DNA from: Flavobacterium poyangense
Lineage (GTDB): Bacteria > Bacteroidota > Bacteroidia > Flavobacteriales > Flavobacteriaceae
Assembly (NCBI RefSeq): GCF_011751075.1
Contig: NZ_JAALLN010000005.1
Coordinates: forward strand, 208,868 to 272,867
DNA length: 64,000 nucleotides
Reading direction: 5' to 3'
Part shown: positions 55,639 to 64,000 of the stretch, piece after piece
Position numbering within the stretch: the first letter of the stretch is position 1
How the letters are laid out: the number at the start of each line of letters is the position of its first letter
Notes under the pieces: model-generated
What the model was told of the DNA's origin: nothing
Databases searched by the model: none
The model's input: only the letters and a program-made list of their open reading frames with translations
Translations under genes and position numbers: made by a program

Positions 55639-56199
55639 ATGATAGGAAGTTTTACACAAGTACCAATTGGAACCATTATTGCATATCCTTCAGATGTGCT
55701 GCCCGGAAAAGGATGGCTGAGATGTGACGGTACGAGAATCGAAGAAAAATATACAGAGCTGATAAACATTTTAGGAGGTATGACCTTAACTCCAAATCTT
55801 GTCGGACGAACACTTATTGGTAGTGGTAAACCTTATAATGAGAAACAATCAGACAATCGATATCCAAATTTTGATGCAAATACGAGTTGGAAGGCGAGAG
55901 ATACAGGCGGAGAATACCAGCATCAATTAACGATAAATGAAATGCCCGTTCATAATCATCCAATAAACAATGGTGATTTTGGATTGCATTATCAAAGTTT
56001 TTCCGGTAGTAGTGAAACCAAGGGAGGATATCCCTTTAAGACGGTGTATCCACCATATAAGAAGGATGATAAGATAATAAGTAGTACAAATACAAGTGGT
56101 GGTAATGGCGCCCATAATACCATGCAGCCTTATTTTGCGGTTAACTATATCATTTTTGCAGGTTATGATAGCAGTGAGAAAAATCCAACACATTTATAA
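55639..56199 (+). CDS. Tail-collar domain protein (copy 1)
   Basis: A 186-aa protein without a signal peptide. Collar domain: PIGTIIAYPSDVLPGKGWLR then CDGTRIEEKYTELINILGG, TPNLVGRTLIGSGKPYN, DTGGEYQHQLTINEMPVHNH, and GAHNTMQPYFAVNYIIFAGY. The layout is that of phage tail-tip collar and fibre-tip proteins, which bind surface glycans. It lies next to a paralogue (56272-56784) after a 72-bp spacer, and the two share about half their residues in the collar core. Confidence 0.82.
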   Translation: MIGSFTQVPIGTIIAYPSDVLPGKGWLRCDGTRIEEKYTELINILGGMTLTPNLVGRTLIGSGKPYNEKQSDNRYPNFDANTSWKARDTGGEYQHQLTINEMPVHNHPINNGDFGLHYQSFSGSSETKGGYPFKTVYPPYKKDDKIISSTNTSGGNGAHNTMQPYFAVNYIIFAGYDSSEKNPTHL

Positions 56200-56271
56200 T
56201 CAGGATAGAATTTGTTATTTAAAAAGGAATCTGGAATTCAAAGAGTATTTATAAATTAAAAAGATACAATT

Positions 56272-56784
56272 ATGAGCATTGTTTTTACACAAGTCCCAAT
56301 GGGAACTATTTTGGCTTCAGTATTAAACGATACTTACATACCGGAGGGATGGCTTAGGTGCGATGGGAAAAGTATACCGTCAAAGTATAAAGCTTTGATA
56401 AATGCCATCGGCAATGTCACTCCAAATTTATGTGGCAGAACCCTTATTGGCTATGGAGATGCGGTTAACAATTATGGGAGTATAAACCCAAATTTTGAGC
56501 CCAATCAGCATTTTTCAATTCATGATAAAGGGGGAGAATACAAGCATCAGTTAACCACAAACGAGATGCCGACCCATGCCCATCTCATAAATTCGGGAAA
56601 CTTCGCAATACATCACCGAAGTTTTGAGGGAGAAAAAGGAGATGACCGCCCGTTTAAGACCAATCCAGGAAGTGATGATGTACCAATAAGAACTACAAAT
56701 GAAAGCGGAGGCAATGGTTTTCACAACACGATGCAACCCTATTATGTAATTAATTATATTATTTATGCAGGGATGGAGGAATAA
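56272..56784 (+). CDS. Tail-collar domain protein (copy 2)
   Basis: A 170-aa paralogue of the preceding gene: PMGTILASVLNDTYIPEGWL then RCDGKSIPSKYKALINAIGN, TPNLCGRTLIGYGD, DKGGEYKHQLTTNEMPTHAH, and GFHNTMQPYYVINYIIYAGM. No signal peptide. Tandem duplication of a receptor-contact module is a usual source of binding range. It is the last gene of the plus arm; the region that follows has a hairpin (56915-56972) that could end the transcript. Confidence 0.82.
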   Translation: MSIVFTQVPMGTILASVLNDTYIPEGWLRCDGKSIPSKYKALINAIGNVTPNLCGRTLIGYGDAVNNYGSINPNFEPNQHFSIHDKGGEYKHQLTTNEMPTHAHLINSGNFAIHHRSFEGEKGDDRPFKTNPGSDDVPIRTTNESGGNGFHNTMQPYYVINYIIYAGMEE

Positions 56785-56914
56785 GTAATTATTTGAACAT
56801 TAATTGTTTATCTTTATACTGAGTTGGAGGAGTATAAATTCTTGGCCCTTAATGTAATGCTGCTGACAATTAGATTTTTATACTATAAGTATTTTTAAGT
56901 TCGTAAAAAGTATA

Positions 56915-56972
56915 TTTAACACATAGAAACATAGATTTTACTTCTTACCAGACTATGTTCCTATGTGTTAAA
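56915..56972. repeat. Intergenic long inverted repeat (20-nt arms, one mismatch)
   Basis: TTTAACACATAGAAACATAG at 56915-56934 pairs with the complement at 56953-56972, one mismatch, 18-nt loop. It lies between the last island gene and the DUF1801 gene. It belongs to the same style of long hairpins as those at 1239 and 58902, all outside the island. It could serve as a terminator and marks the right edge of the arm. Confidence 0.7.
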
Positions 56973-57001
56973 AATAAACTCACTCCATAAGTTAATTTTA
57001 T

Positions 57002-57424
57002 ATGAGTATAGAAGAACAAATCAAAATGCATATTGCCGACTTACCGGAGCCAAAACGTAGTGAAGTACAAGAGTTACACCAAATGACACTTGAAGCGTTA
57101 CCGGGATGTAAACTATGGTTTTTTGACGGTAAAAACGACGAAAATAAAATTGTGGCAAACCCCAATATCGGATATGGATTTCAGATTTTGGAATATGCGG
57201 ACGGCAAAACCAAAGAGTGGTTTCAAATTGGTATCAGTGCCAATAAAACCGGAATCTCTGTTTATATTTTGGGTATCAAAGACAAGACCTATCTGTCAAA
57301 AACATTTGGAGAGAAACTGGGCAAAGCGAGTGTCACAGGGTATTGCATCAAATTTAAAACGATAAAAGATATTGACCTTGCTATTCTTAAATCGGCAATC
57401 CAATATGGAGGTAGGAACGGTTAA
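57002..57424 (+). CDS. DUF1801-like protein
   Basis: A 140-aa soluble protein of the DUF1801/YdhG type: IEEQIKMHIADLPEPKRSEV then ALPGCKLWFFDGKNDENKIV, NPNIGYGFQIL, and VTGYCIKFKTIKDIDLAILK near the end. These proteins have a frataxin-like (CyaY-like) fold and no firmly known role. It is a single gene outside the island, facing away from it, and looks like ordinary chromosomal content. Confidence 0.78.
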   Translation: MSIEEQIKMHIADLPEPKRSEVQELHQMTLEALPGCKLWFFDGKNDENKIVANPNIGYGFQILEYADGKTKEWFQIGISANKTGISVYILGIKDKTYLSKTFGEKLGKASVTGYCIKFKTIKDIDLAILKSAIQYGGRNG

Positions 57425-57711
57425 TTTAGGGATGTCATTTCTGTCATTTTGGATAACTATTTTTTTTAGCATTGCCAGTCAATAAATTATTTTTACCGGA
57501 TAATCTGATAGTCAGTCGATAAATCGGTTTATTGACTTTTTATAGAAATATTTTTAAGCTTATTTTTTTTAATGGCATGATTAATGCAAAGAAGCCAATG
57601 ATTTGCCTTTTTAATAGCAGATCAAGTTTAAACTCAATTGTAGATAGAGACAAAAGTCTAAAGTCTATAATTGAATATTTTATAATCAAATACTTATGAG
57701 TATTAAAAAAA

Positions 57712-58740
57712 ATGAAACGATTTAAGAAGATGTACGTTTTTGTGACGCTGTTGTTAGTATCAGCATTTACTTATGGACAGGAAACTTTAAAAATGACTGT
57801 CAAAGAAAACAAAGTACCATGTCAGGGTGTAGCTCCGATGGAATGTTTAGAAGTGAAGTATGATAACGCAAAGGAATGGCAGTTATTTTACGATCATATC
57901 GAAGGCTTTAACTTTGAAAAAGGGAATCGCTATGAAATTATAGTGATCAGAACAAAAAGGCAAGGAGATATCCCGGCAGATGCTTCTTCTTATCTTTATA
58001 AGTTAAAAAGTATTGTTTCGAAAAAATCGGTAACAGCATCTAACGGAATTTATAACAAAAAGATGATCTTAACTCGTTTGAACGGTAAAGCGGTTATTGC
58101 CAATGGTGTATCTATAACTATTGATCCAAGTACCGAAACGATTAGCGGGAAAAGCGGATGCAATAATTTTAATGCAAAGTATAAAAAACTGAATTCAAAA
58201 AACTGGATTCAGATCAATGCCGGTATGGCAACTTTAATGGCTTGTGACGATGCAGCAATGAAATTAGAAGGAGATTTTCTTAATGCGATAAGAGATAAAA
58301 AGTATAAAATCGTAAAGAAGAAAAATGTTGTTCAGTTTAAAAATGCCAAAAATAAAACGGTAATGGAGTTTTCAATTCCGACACAAAATAGTCTTTGGAG
58401 TTATATTGAAAAAAATGACTGGAAATTGATTGCGCTTGAGAATGTAGGACAAGATTATGGAAAAGCCAGAATTAAATTCAATACTGCTGAAAAGAAAGTA
58501 AGTGGAAATAGCGGATGCAATAATTTTTTCGGAAGTTATACAGTTAGTGGTGATGATACCATTCAGTTTAGCAAAATTGCATCTACTAAAATGGGATGCC
58601 TGAATGAAGAAGCGAATAAAACAGAGCAAAAAATTCTATCGTTTCTAAATGATAAAAAATTACGTTTTGATGTAGCAGACCAAACCCTTAATTTCTATCT
58701 TGACAACAAGTTAGTAATGATGTTTGGAACAGTTAGATAA
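57712..58740 (+). CDS. Secreted DUF4377 plus two META domains (HslJ-like)
   Basis: A 342-aa protein. A signal peptide (MYVFVTLLLVSAFTYGQ) is followed by a DUF4377 domain (about 25-105: TVKENKVPCQGVAPMECLEV, KGNRYEIIVIRTKRQGDIPA). Two META domains come next (about 120-225 and 235-342), each with the SGCNNF motif: TISGKSGCNNFNAKYK and KVSGNSGCNNFFGSYT, and a MAC/MGC motif (LMACDDA, KMGCLNE). HslJ-like META proteins are linked to envelope stress and drug tolerance in other bacteria. Terminator follows at 58772. Confidence 0.85.
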   Translation: MKRFKKMYVFVTLLLVSAFTYGQETLKMTVKENKVPCQGVAPMECLEVKYDNAKEWQLFYDHIEGFNFEKGNRYEIIVIRTKRQGDIPADASSYLYKLKSIVSKKSVTASNGIYNKKMILTRLNGKAVIANGVSITIDPSTETISGKSGCNNFNAKYKKLNSKNWIQINAGMATLMACDDAAMKLEGDFLNAIRDKKYKIVKKKNVVQFKNAKNKTVMEFSIPTQNSLWSYIEKNDWKLIALENVGQDYGKARIKFNTAEKKVSGNSGCNNFFGSYTVSGDDTIQFSKIASTKMGCLNEEANKTEQKILSFLNDKKLRFDVADQTLNFYLDNKLVMMFGTVR

Positions 58741-58771
58741 AAAAGTTCAGACCTACTGAACTGATAAAAAG

Positions 58772-58795
58772 CTCGGCAATTGCCGGGTTTTTTTG
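58772..58795 (+). terminator. Rho-independent terminator of the META gene
   Basis: CTCGGC-AATT-GCCGGG stem (58772-58787, one T-G pair) followed by T8. It begins 31 bp after the META-protein stop codon. Typical intrinsic terminator. Confidence 0.85.
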
Positions 58796-58901
58796 TTTTT
58801 TATACTGAACAAAAAAGGAGGCGCTTTATGGATCAGTACTAAAATCGATGTCGAAGTAACCCCAAGCGCAAAATGAGAGTAAGCCAAAAAAGAAATCCCT
58901 T

Positions 58902-58955
58902 TAATCTGTGAAATCTGTGGCTAGTCTTTTTTTTTGCCACAGATTTCACAGATTA
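58902..58955. repeat. Intergenic long inverted repeat (20-bp perfect arms)
   Basis: TAATCTGTGAAATCTGTGGC at 58902-58921 and its exact complement at 58936-58955 with a 14-nt T-rich loop. Known in style from other flavobacterial intergenic regions. It may act as a REP-like hairpin or secondary terminator. Each arm also holds the internal repeat ATCTGTG. Confidence 0.75.
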
Positions 58956-59247
58956 TGGAGATTAAAAAGTGGTGATTTTTATTGCTATTTCACAATCTTC
59001 TCTTACCAGTCAAAGAACGATTTTAGTAAAAACTCGCAACTTTTGGATTTCTCCAAGTTATTCCGACAACATATAAATTCACCACTAACTTGAAACTTGA
59101 AACTTGAAATTTTAAATTAATACAAAAGTACACCGATAGTCTTAATGTTTTGAACAATGAATCAGCCTTTTATATGCCCCAAAAGAGCGAGTAGAATCAG
59201 GGAAAACCACTATTTATTGAACAAAACTTTTATCGCTTATTTGTACT

Positions 59248-59718
59248 ATGGTAGATATTGCATTTTTTGAAGGCCAACCTATTGTATGTGATGGTCTTAA
59301 CAGTTTTTTTTCAAATCAAAGTGATCTGAAAGTTCTTTTTTACGCTATGAATAAGCAGGAGTTATATGCTAAAATTCAACAAAATGCTGCACTTGATGTC
59401 ATTATTGTTGATTTGATTGTAAATGACGTACGAGGATTAGAAGTCTTCGAATACCTTCACAAGAATCACCCAAACTTAAAAGTTATTGCTTTTACCTCGC
59501 TTTCGAGTCCAATTCTGATTGAGAATTTGTTGGCAATGGGAGTGAAGGGATATGTTAACAAAAATCAGCAGATTGGAGTACTGTTCGAAGCAATAATAAA
59601 AGTCTACCACGGTGGTCTCTATATACCGGAGGATTATTCTTTTTTATGCGTGCAAAATAGAGTAGGTGTTCCTATTACCCTTGCCGGTAAAACGTCTTGT
59701 CAGGCAACTCATTATTAG
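59248..59718 (+). CDS. Receiver-only response regulator
   Basis: A 156-aa protein. Residues 1-125 form a NarL-type receiver: DIAFFEGQPIVCDGLNSFFS at the start (a Glu stands where the second acidic residue usually is), VIIVDLIVND with the phospho-acceptor Asp, VIAFTSLSSP, and GVKGYVNKNQ with the conserved Lys. The usual LuxR DNA-binding domain is missing; the last 30 residues (VGVPITLAGKTSCQATHY) do not resemble one. It is either a naturally single-domain regulator or a truncated relic. It lies upstream of the adhesin genes. Confidence 0.75.
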   Translation: MVDIAFFEGQPIVCDGLNSFFSNQSDLKVLFYAMNKQELYAKIQQNAALDVIIVDLIVNDVRGLEVFEYLHKNHPNLKVIAFTSLSSPILIENLLAMGVKGYVNKNQQIGVLFEAIIKVYHGGLYIPEDYSFLCVQNRVGVPITLAGKTSCQATHY

Positions 59719-59983
59719 AGTATTTAGTAAAGAAGATAAGACAAATATGTTACGACTTTCGATAAATACAATAAATCACAGGAAAAATGTTTGCGATAAT
59801 TCCCATGTAAATGATGCAAGGGTGCTTTGGTGAGCATTAAAATCCGAAAACAGATAAGGATATAATAATTTCAATTGTGATCATTACACAATTAACTTAT
59901 CTGATTAGAATACAGTTTTTTAGATATATAATGAATATCTCAGATAATACTTGTTTTTCAAATTTTATAATAGTTTTTAATTT

Positions 59984-60238
59984 ATGGTGAACTTTACTTT
60001 TTTTAAAACCCGGTTTTTTGTTAAAAGAAGCGCTCTGAAGGAGGGTTTCTTAATCCCCTTTACTTCGCTTGATTTTGATGCTTTTATCCGAAAAAGTAAT
60101 CGTTTTTCCCCCGATACATTTGTTAAAAACCATTTTTTTACGCTGATGCATGCGTTACAGCAGCAGGAGTTAAAATTGAATTCAAATTCTTATCAGGAGA
60201 TAAATACTATACCAGTTACTAATAATCAAAACTATTAA
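59984..60238 (+). CDS. Small basic protein of unknown function
   Basis: An 84-aa protein, no signal peptide, no recognised family. The N-terminal half is Phe- and Lys-rich (FFKTRFFVKRSALKEGFLIP) and the C-terminus is a polar tail (SYQEINTIPVTNNQNY). It ends 1 bp before the ATG of the large adhesin, so both may be co-translated. No motif suggests a job; a small accessory of the adhesin is possible. A chance frame cannot be excluded. Confidence 0.5.
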   Translation: MVNFTFFKTRFFVKRSALKEGFLIPFTSLDFDAFIRKSNRFSPDTFVKNHFFTLMHALQQQELKLNSNSYQEINTIPVTNNQNY

Positions 60239-60239
60239 A

Positions 60240-63200
60240 ATGTTGAATAAAATTACATTAAAATTAAGGCAATTACAGCTGAATTTTTTGCTGTGTTTCC
60301 TTTCTCTTTTCAGTGGATTGAATGTCTTTGCCGAAGGGTCTAAAGACTTGTTTCCCAGCGGAGCAACGGGAAATAGGAGTTGGCTGACCAGTTCGACTCA
60401 AAATATTAGATTGAGTTCAGGAATGTTTATTGGGGGTGTTAACCAAGGCCGGCATTATGTTTATGTTAATGCGGGTGAAACTATTTATGTAGGTTCAAGT
60501 GCTCAGGGAATTGGTTCAGGTACAATCAATTTCAAGACACCAAGTGGAACCGTCTATACGTCTGGAACCAGCAAAACAGTTGGTTTAATTGCTAATCGTA
60601 CCCAAGAGTTAGCTGGGCCATCAGCATTAGGCTCTGGTGGATATAATGCGTATTCAAAAGTGGTAGGAGCTACAGAAGCCGGAATTTGGCAGATTGAATT
60701 TGTTTCAGCTGCTCCGAATGAAAGTCCAAATACTTCAATGAACGCGTTAGGGGCTAATGCCAATTGGTCTTCAACTGACACAGCGCAACAACCAGATGAT
60801 AATTCATTGATTTTAGCCTGGGACATTACGGTTGCTTCAGGTACAGTAGTAAAACCGGGACGTACATTTTTAAATGTATTTACAGGAAATATGGGAGCAA
60901 ATAGTCGAAGTTTTCAAGGAAAATTTCGAGTTTTAACTATTGACGGCTATCGTTATTTAGTGAGTGCAAATGGAATGGATCCGTATGTTTTTGCTTTCTT
61001 TTCAAATAATAATGGGGTTAAATCCAGAGCTACCGGTATGCCAATTTACAAGAGTGTAGCTATGGTCGATGTAGAGAATAATACCAATTCTGCATCCCCT
61101 TCGAGTACTCCCTATTTGTATTATCCGCCTGAAAATTTTGGTTCAGGGAATGATGTTACAAATAAATTATTTTATCAGAACCCTGATTTGACAATGCCAA
61201 CTTCAGCTTCGGTAAATGTTGGTGGTTCAACTGTAACAACCTGGCTGTTGAATAATGTGGTAACAGCTGCTATCTCTGATATTTTTATTTCGGGATCTGA
61301 AGGTTCTATAGGTGTTGGTGCACCTCCTTTAGGAAGTTATATCAATTTTACAGCCAGTACAAATGGTAATGCATTAGTTCAGATAGATGGAGATAATGAT
61401 GGTGTGTATACAGGAAACAAAGATCGAGTTATACTTATAGCTGCCAAAACGGGTGAAAATAAGATATACTGGGACGGTAAATTTAAAGATGGAACTTATG
61501 CTTCTACGGGTTTAAACTTAAATTTAAATGTAGTTATTTTTAATGGAGAGGTACATTTCCCTTATGTAGATGCAGAAAATAATTCGAGTGGTTTTTTAGT
61601 TTCCAGATTAAACGGAAACAGTCCTGATGATAAAATTTATTGGGATGATTCTTTGTTTACTACAGCAACAGGAGAATCTAGCCCGAAAATAAATACTACT
61701 TTTCCTGGTTTGTCCAGTGCTTCTAACGGACATAAATGGTCTAGTTCCTACGGTGATAACAGAACATTGGATTCATGGGCTTATATGACAACAACGTCGC
61801 CTGTAGTTACTGTGCCTGTTGTTCAGAATGCTGCCGATTTAGCCGTAACAAGTATCAGCGATGTAACTACCGGTATTGTAGGATCAGATGTTACCTATAC
61901 AGTAGTTGTAAAGAATATCGCAGGACCTAACAATGTAGTTGGAGCAAAATTTAAATTTTCAGATTTAGTCTCAGGGGCAAATTTGGCAGTTCAATCCTTT
62001 ACTTCTTCTTCTACCTTAGGAGGTGCAATTACTGCACAAACGATTAGCGGTGGTGTACTTGATGCTACGGTAGACTTGCCAAAAGATGCAACTATTACTT
62101 TTACGATTATCGGAAAAGTATTGGCAGCTGCGGGAAGCAATACTACTGTCAAAGCAAGTATTATGCGTCCGGGAGATTTAACAGATCCGGATGCAACTGC
62201 AGATACACACGTCGGAACACCACCGGTAGACCCAGATGTTGAATGTGACGGAACGCCTAGTGGTGTCGGTTGTAACAATATAAAAACGGATGTTTTTACG
62301 GTTACAAGTTCACCTTTACCATTTCCATCCACTACAAATTCTTGTTTGGGAGTATTTTTAAGCGATACTTTTTCTTCAAATCCGCCAACGAGCATATATA
62401 AACCGGCAACTTTTACCGGGAATTTTATTGGTCGTGATAACGCAATTAACTTTGCCGTTGGAGGGAATCTTACCATTACAAATGGTGCTGAATACGAAGG
62501 ACGTACTTTTGTTTACGGGAATTTTACGATGAACAAAACCAGTGGCTTCAATCTTGGAGTAGCGGGAGTAGGTTCTTTTATTGTACCGGATGATAACAAA
62601 AATATTTTAACCATAGGAGGTAACTTTAATGCTTCAGTAGCTTCGGGTAATTTAATACTTGGAGGAGAAAGCGGTGGCCAAATGTCTTATGGAAATATAG
62701 TGTATAAAGGAACTAAATCTCCTAATGTTAAAATTACCGGAGATGCGGGTAAAGTAATTAATGAATCTACATTAGATTTAACACCTTACAATGATGCTTT
62801 CAATGCTTTGCAGGTTTCAAGTACAGCTTGGAATCAGTTGCCAAGTGATTCAAATGTTACTTTCGTAAATGATGGTTTTGGAACTTATACGTTTACTTGT
62901 TTGACACCTGCTGTTTCTAAAACGTATGTGATAAACATTGCAAATGTTTTAGCTTCAAAGTCAAATGGTACTGTTAATTTTGTAGGTTTTCCGGATACAG
63001 CGAGTTTATTAATCAACGTTCCTGGTACAACTGTAAATTTAAACATTGCTACTTTTCAGTTTAATGGCGTAACTCAGGCTGTAGGTAGCGGAAACAAAAT
63101 ACCGGCTAATGAAGTAACTCCTTTTTCATTGCGAATTTTATGGAATTTACCTACTGCAACTACCGTTTCTTTAAAAGGGGCTCAGTTTTGGGGAAGTATG

Positions 63201-64000
63201 GTTATTCCACAACGTACCGGTACTGTTACCAACGAAATGATTGGTATGAACGGTCGTTTTATTGTTGGTGGAGATTTAATTCAAAACATAGGTGGTTCAG
63301 AAACACACAATTATCCTTTTAAAGGAGAGATCAGTACGACTACTACTCCGGTAGTTACGTCACCTGTAAATTACTGTCAGGATGCAGTAGCCACAGCTTT
63401 AAGTGCAACAGGTTCAAACCTGAAATGGTACACAGCTCAGACAGGTGGTGTTGGAAGTGCAACTGCACCAACACCTGTAACAACTGCCGTTGGTACGATT
63501 ACTTATTATGTAACTCAAACGATTGGAAATTGCGAAAGTGGCAGAATCGGAATTGATGTTATCGTAAAAGAAAAACCTGTAAAACCAACAGCAGGAACTG
63601 TAACGCAACCTACTTGCTCAGTTGCTACAGGAAGTTTTGCTATTTCAAATTATAATGCAGCTTATACATATGCAGTAAATCCATCAACAGGAGTTACTAT
63701 TTCAGGTGCTACTGTGACAGCTCCTGCAGGAACGTATAGTGTGACAGCTACATTAGGAGCTTGTATTTCCGTAGTTTCTGATGATGTTGTGATCAATGCA
63801 CAACCAACAACCCCAGTAAAACCAACAGCAGGAACCGTAACGCAGCCTACTTGCTTAGTTGCTACAGGAAGTTTTGCTATTTCAAATTATAATGCAGCTT
63901 ACACATACGCAGTAAATCCATCAACAGGAGTTACTATTTCAGGCGCTACTGTGACAGCTCCTGCGGGAACGTATAGTGTGACTGCTACATTAGGATCTTG
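60240..64000 (+). CDS. Large secreted adhesin: DUF11, choice-of-anchor A and tandem repeat domains; 3' end outside window
   Basis: Open frame from the ATG at 60240 to the window end (more than 1250 codons). It starts with a signal peptide (LQLNFLLCFLSLFSGLNVFA). Order: beta-sandwich region (1-520), DUF11 (about 528-660: ADLAVTSISDVTTGIVGSDV), then a choice-of-anchor A domain (about 700-1040: CLGVFLSDTFSSNPPTSIYK, GNLILGGESGGQMSYG). Ig-like/PKD domains follow, then near-identical 79-residue repeats from 63579 (KPTAGTVTQPTCSVATGSFA). Choice-of-anchor A proteins are cell-surface; a T9SS sorting domain would be expected at the missing C-terminus. Likely role: adhesion or gliding substrate. Confidence 0.85.
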   Translation, partial: MLNKITLKLRQLQLNFLLCFLSLFSGLNVFAEGSKDLFPSGATGNRSWLTSSTQNIRLSSGMFIGGVNQGRHYVYVNAGETIYVGSSAQGIGSGTINFKTPSGTVYTSGTSKTVGLIANRTQELAGPSALGSGGYNAYSKVVGATEAGIWQIEFVSAAPNESPNTSMNALGANANWSSTDTAQQPDDNSLILAWDITVASGTVVKPGRTFLNVFTGNMGANSRSFQGKFRVLTIDGYRYLVSANGMDPYVFAFFSNNNGVKSRATGMPIYKSVAMVDVENNTNSASPSSTPYLYYPPENFGSGNDVTNKLFYQNPDLTMPTSASVNVGGSTVTTWLLNNVVTAAISDIFISGSEGSIGVGAPPLGSYINFTASTNGNALVQIDGDNDGVYTGNKDRVILIAAKTGENKIYWDGKFKDGTYASTGLNLNLNVVIFNGEVHFPYVDAENNSSGFLVSRLNGNSPDDKIYWDDSLFTTATGESSPKINTTFPGLSSASNGHKWSSSYGDNRTLDSWAYMTTTSPVVTVPVVQNAADLAVTSISDVTTGIVGSDVTYTVVVKNIAGPNNVVGAKFKFSDLVSGANLAVQSFTSSSTLGGAITAQTISGGVLDATVDLPKDATITFTIIGKVLAAAGSNTTVKASIMRPGDLTDPDATADTHVGTPPVDPDVECDGTPSGVGCNNIKTDVFTVTSSPLPFPSTTNSCLGVFLSDTFSSNPPTSIYKPATFTGNFIGRDNAINFAVGGNLTITNGAEYEGRTFVYGNFTMNKTSGFNLGVAGVGSFIVPDDNKNILTIGGNFNASVASGNLILGGESGGQMSYGNIVYKGTKSPNVKITGDAGKVINESTLDLTPYNDAFNALQVSSTAWNQLPSDSNVTFVNDGFGTYTFTCLTPAVSKTYVINIANVLASKSNGTVNFVGFPDTASLLINVPGTTVNLNIATFQFNGVTQAVGSGNKIPANEVTPFSLRILWNLPTATTVSLKGAQFWGSMVIPQRTGTVTNEMIGMNGRFIVGGDLIQNIGGSETHNYPFKGEISTTTTPVVTSPVNYCQDAVATALSATGSNLKWYTAQTGGVGSATAPTPVTTAVGTITYYVTQTIGNCESGRIGIDVIVKEKPVKPTAGTVTQPTCSVATGSFAISNYNAAYTYAVNPSTGVTISGATVTAPAGTYSVTATLGACISVVSDDVVINAQPTTPVKPTAGTVTQPTCLVATGSFAISNYNAAYTYAVNPSTGVTISGATVTAPAGTYSVTATLGS
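63579..64000 (+). repeat. 237-bp tandem repeat in the adhesin
   Basis: The unit GTAAAACCAACAGCAGGAAC starts at 63579 and again at 63816, a period of 237 bp or 79 codons. The two visible copies differ by only a few bases (such as ACTGTAACGCAACC versus ACCGTAACGCAGCC), which points to recent expansion or ongoing homogenisation. It continues past the window edge. Confidence 0.9.

Larger units (their letters stand above)
58741..59247. other. Intergenic region with terminator and inverted repeat
   Basis: About 507 bp with no gene supported. It holds the terminator at 58772-58795, the long inverted repeat at 58902-58955, and ACTTGAAACTTGAAACTTGAAA (59089-59110), a short tandem repeat. The text upstream of 59247 is the leader of the receiver-only gene, without a clear promoter pair. 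A 61-codon plus-strand frame at 58908-59093 overlaps the hairpin and is rejected. Confidence 0.5.

Noticed and set aside
6524..56784. Extracellular contractile injection system or T6SS
   Set aside because: Collar and fibre proteins fit, but no sheath, tube, baseplate, spike or AAA ATPase is seen in the window.
58908..59093. 61-codon plus-strand frame
   Set aside because: Lies across a perfect 20-bp inverted repeat and low-complexity text.

Overview
The window is AT-rich and looks like a chromosome segment from a Bacteroidota bacterium, most likely Flavobacterium or a close relative. The evidence is Bacteroidota-type promoter boxes (TTTG / TAnnTTTG), almost no Shine-Dalgarno sequences, DUF5977 repeats, choice-of-anchor A and DUF11 adhesin domains, a lipoprotein-anchored TPR histidine kinase, and intergenic hairpins of the kind common in flavobacterial genomes. 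No tRNA, rRNA, CRISPR array or insertion sequence was seen.

Left flank (1-6.4 kb): the end of an S41 protease, a secreted NTF2-like protein, a NarL-type response regulator, a small lipoprotein and a TPR histidine kinase. These are followed by a broken NRPS gene: a half condensation domain that frameshifts at the start of its adenylation domain and then stops.

Central island (6.5-56.8 kb): this is the main feature of the window. It has two large gene arms that diverge from a phage-like control centre at 34.6-39.6 kb. The centre encodes an S24/LexA-type repressor with a palindromic operator between overlapping divergent promoters, a DUF3164 (Mu-like phage) protein, two near-identical small proteins, and a lysis cassette (holin-like protein, CHAP endolysin, u-spanin-like lipoprotein). 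The minus-strand arm continues from the lysis cassette into a 725-aa protein, a 977-aa protein ending in an EndoU-type RNase domain, its probable immunity protein, a 2447-aa beta-rich giant, a 1943-aa vWA giant, and then fibre-like proteins (BspA/DUF285, DUF5977, FN3-Hint, beta-propeller). The plus-strand arm encodes tail-collar proteins, a DUF6603 giant, large companion proteins, a Kelch protein, a DNRLRE/propeller protein and an S74-chaperone fibre. I find no capsid, portal, terminase, tail tube, sheath, baseplate, tape measure or transposase gene.

My reading, which is inference, is a prophage-derived system under repressor control that lyses the producer cell and releases giant fibre-like proteins and a polymorphic toxin, without a recognisable virion or contractile tail.

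Right flank (57-64 kb): a DUF1801 protein, a DUF4377/META lipoprotein-like protein, a receiver-only regulator, a small unknown protein, and the start of a very large secreted adhesin with 79-residue tandem repeats that runs off the window.
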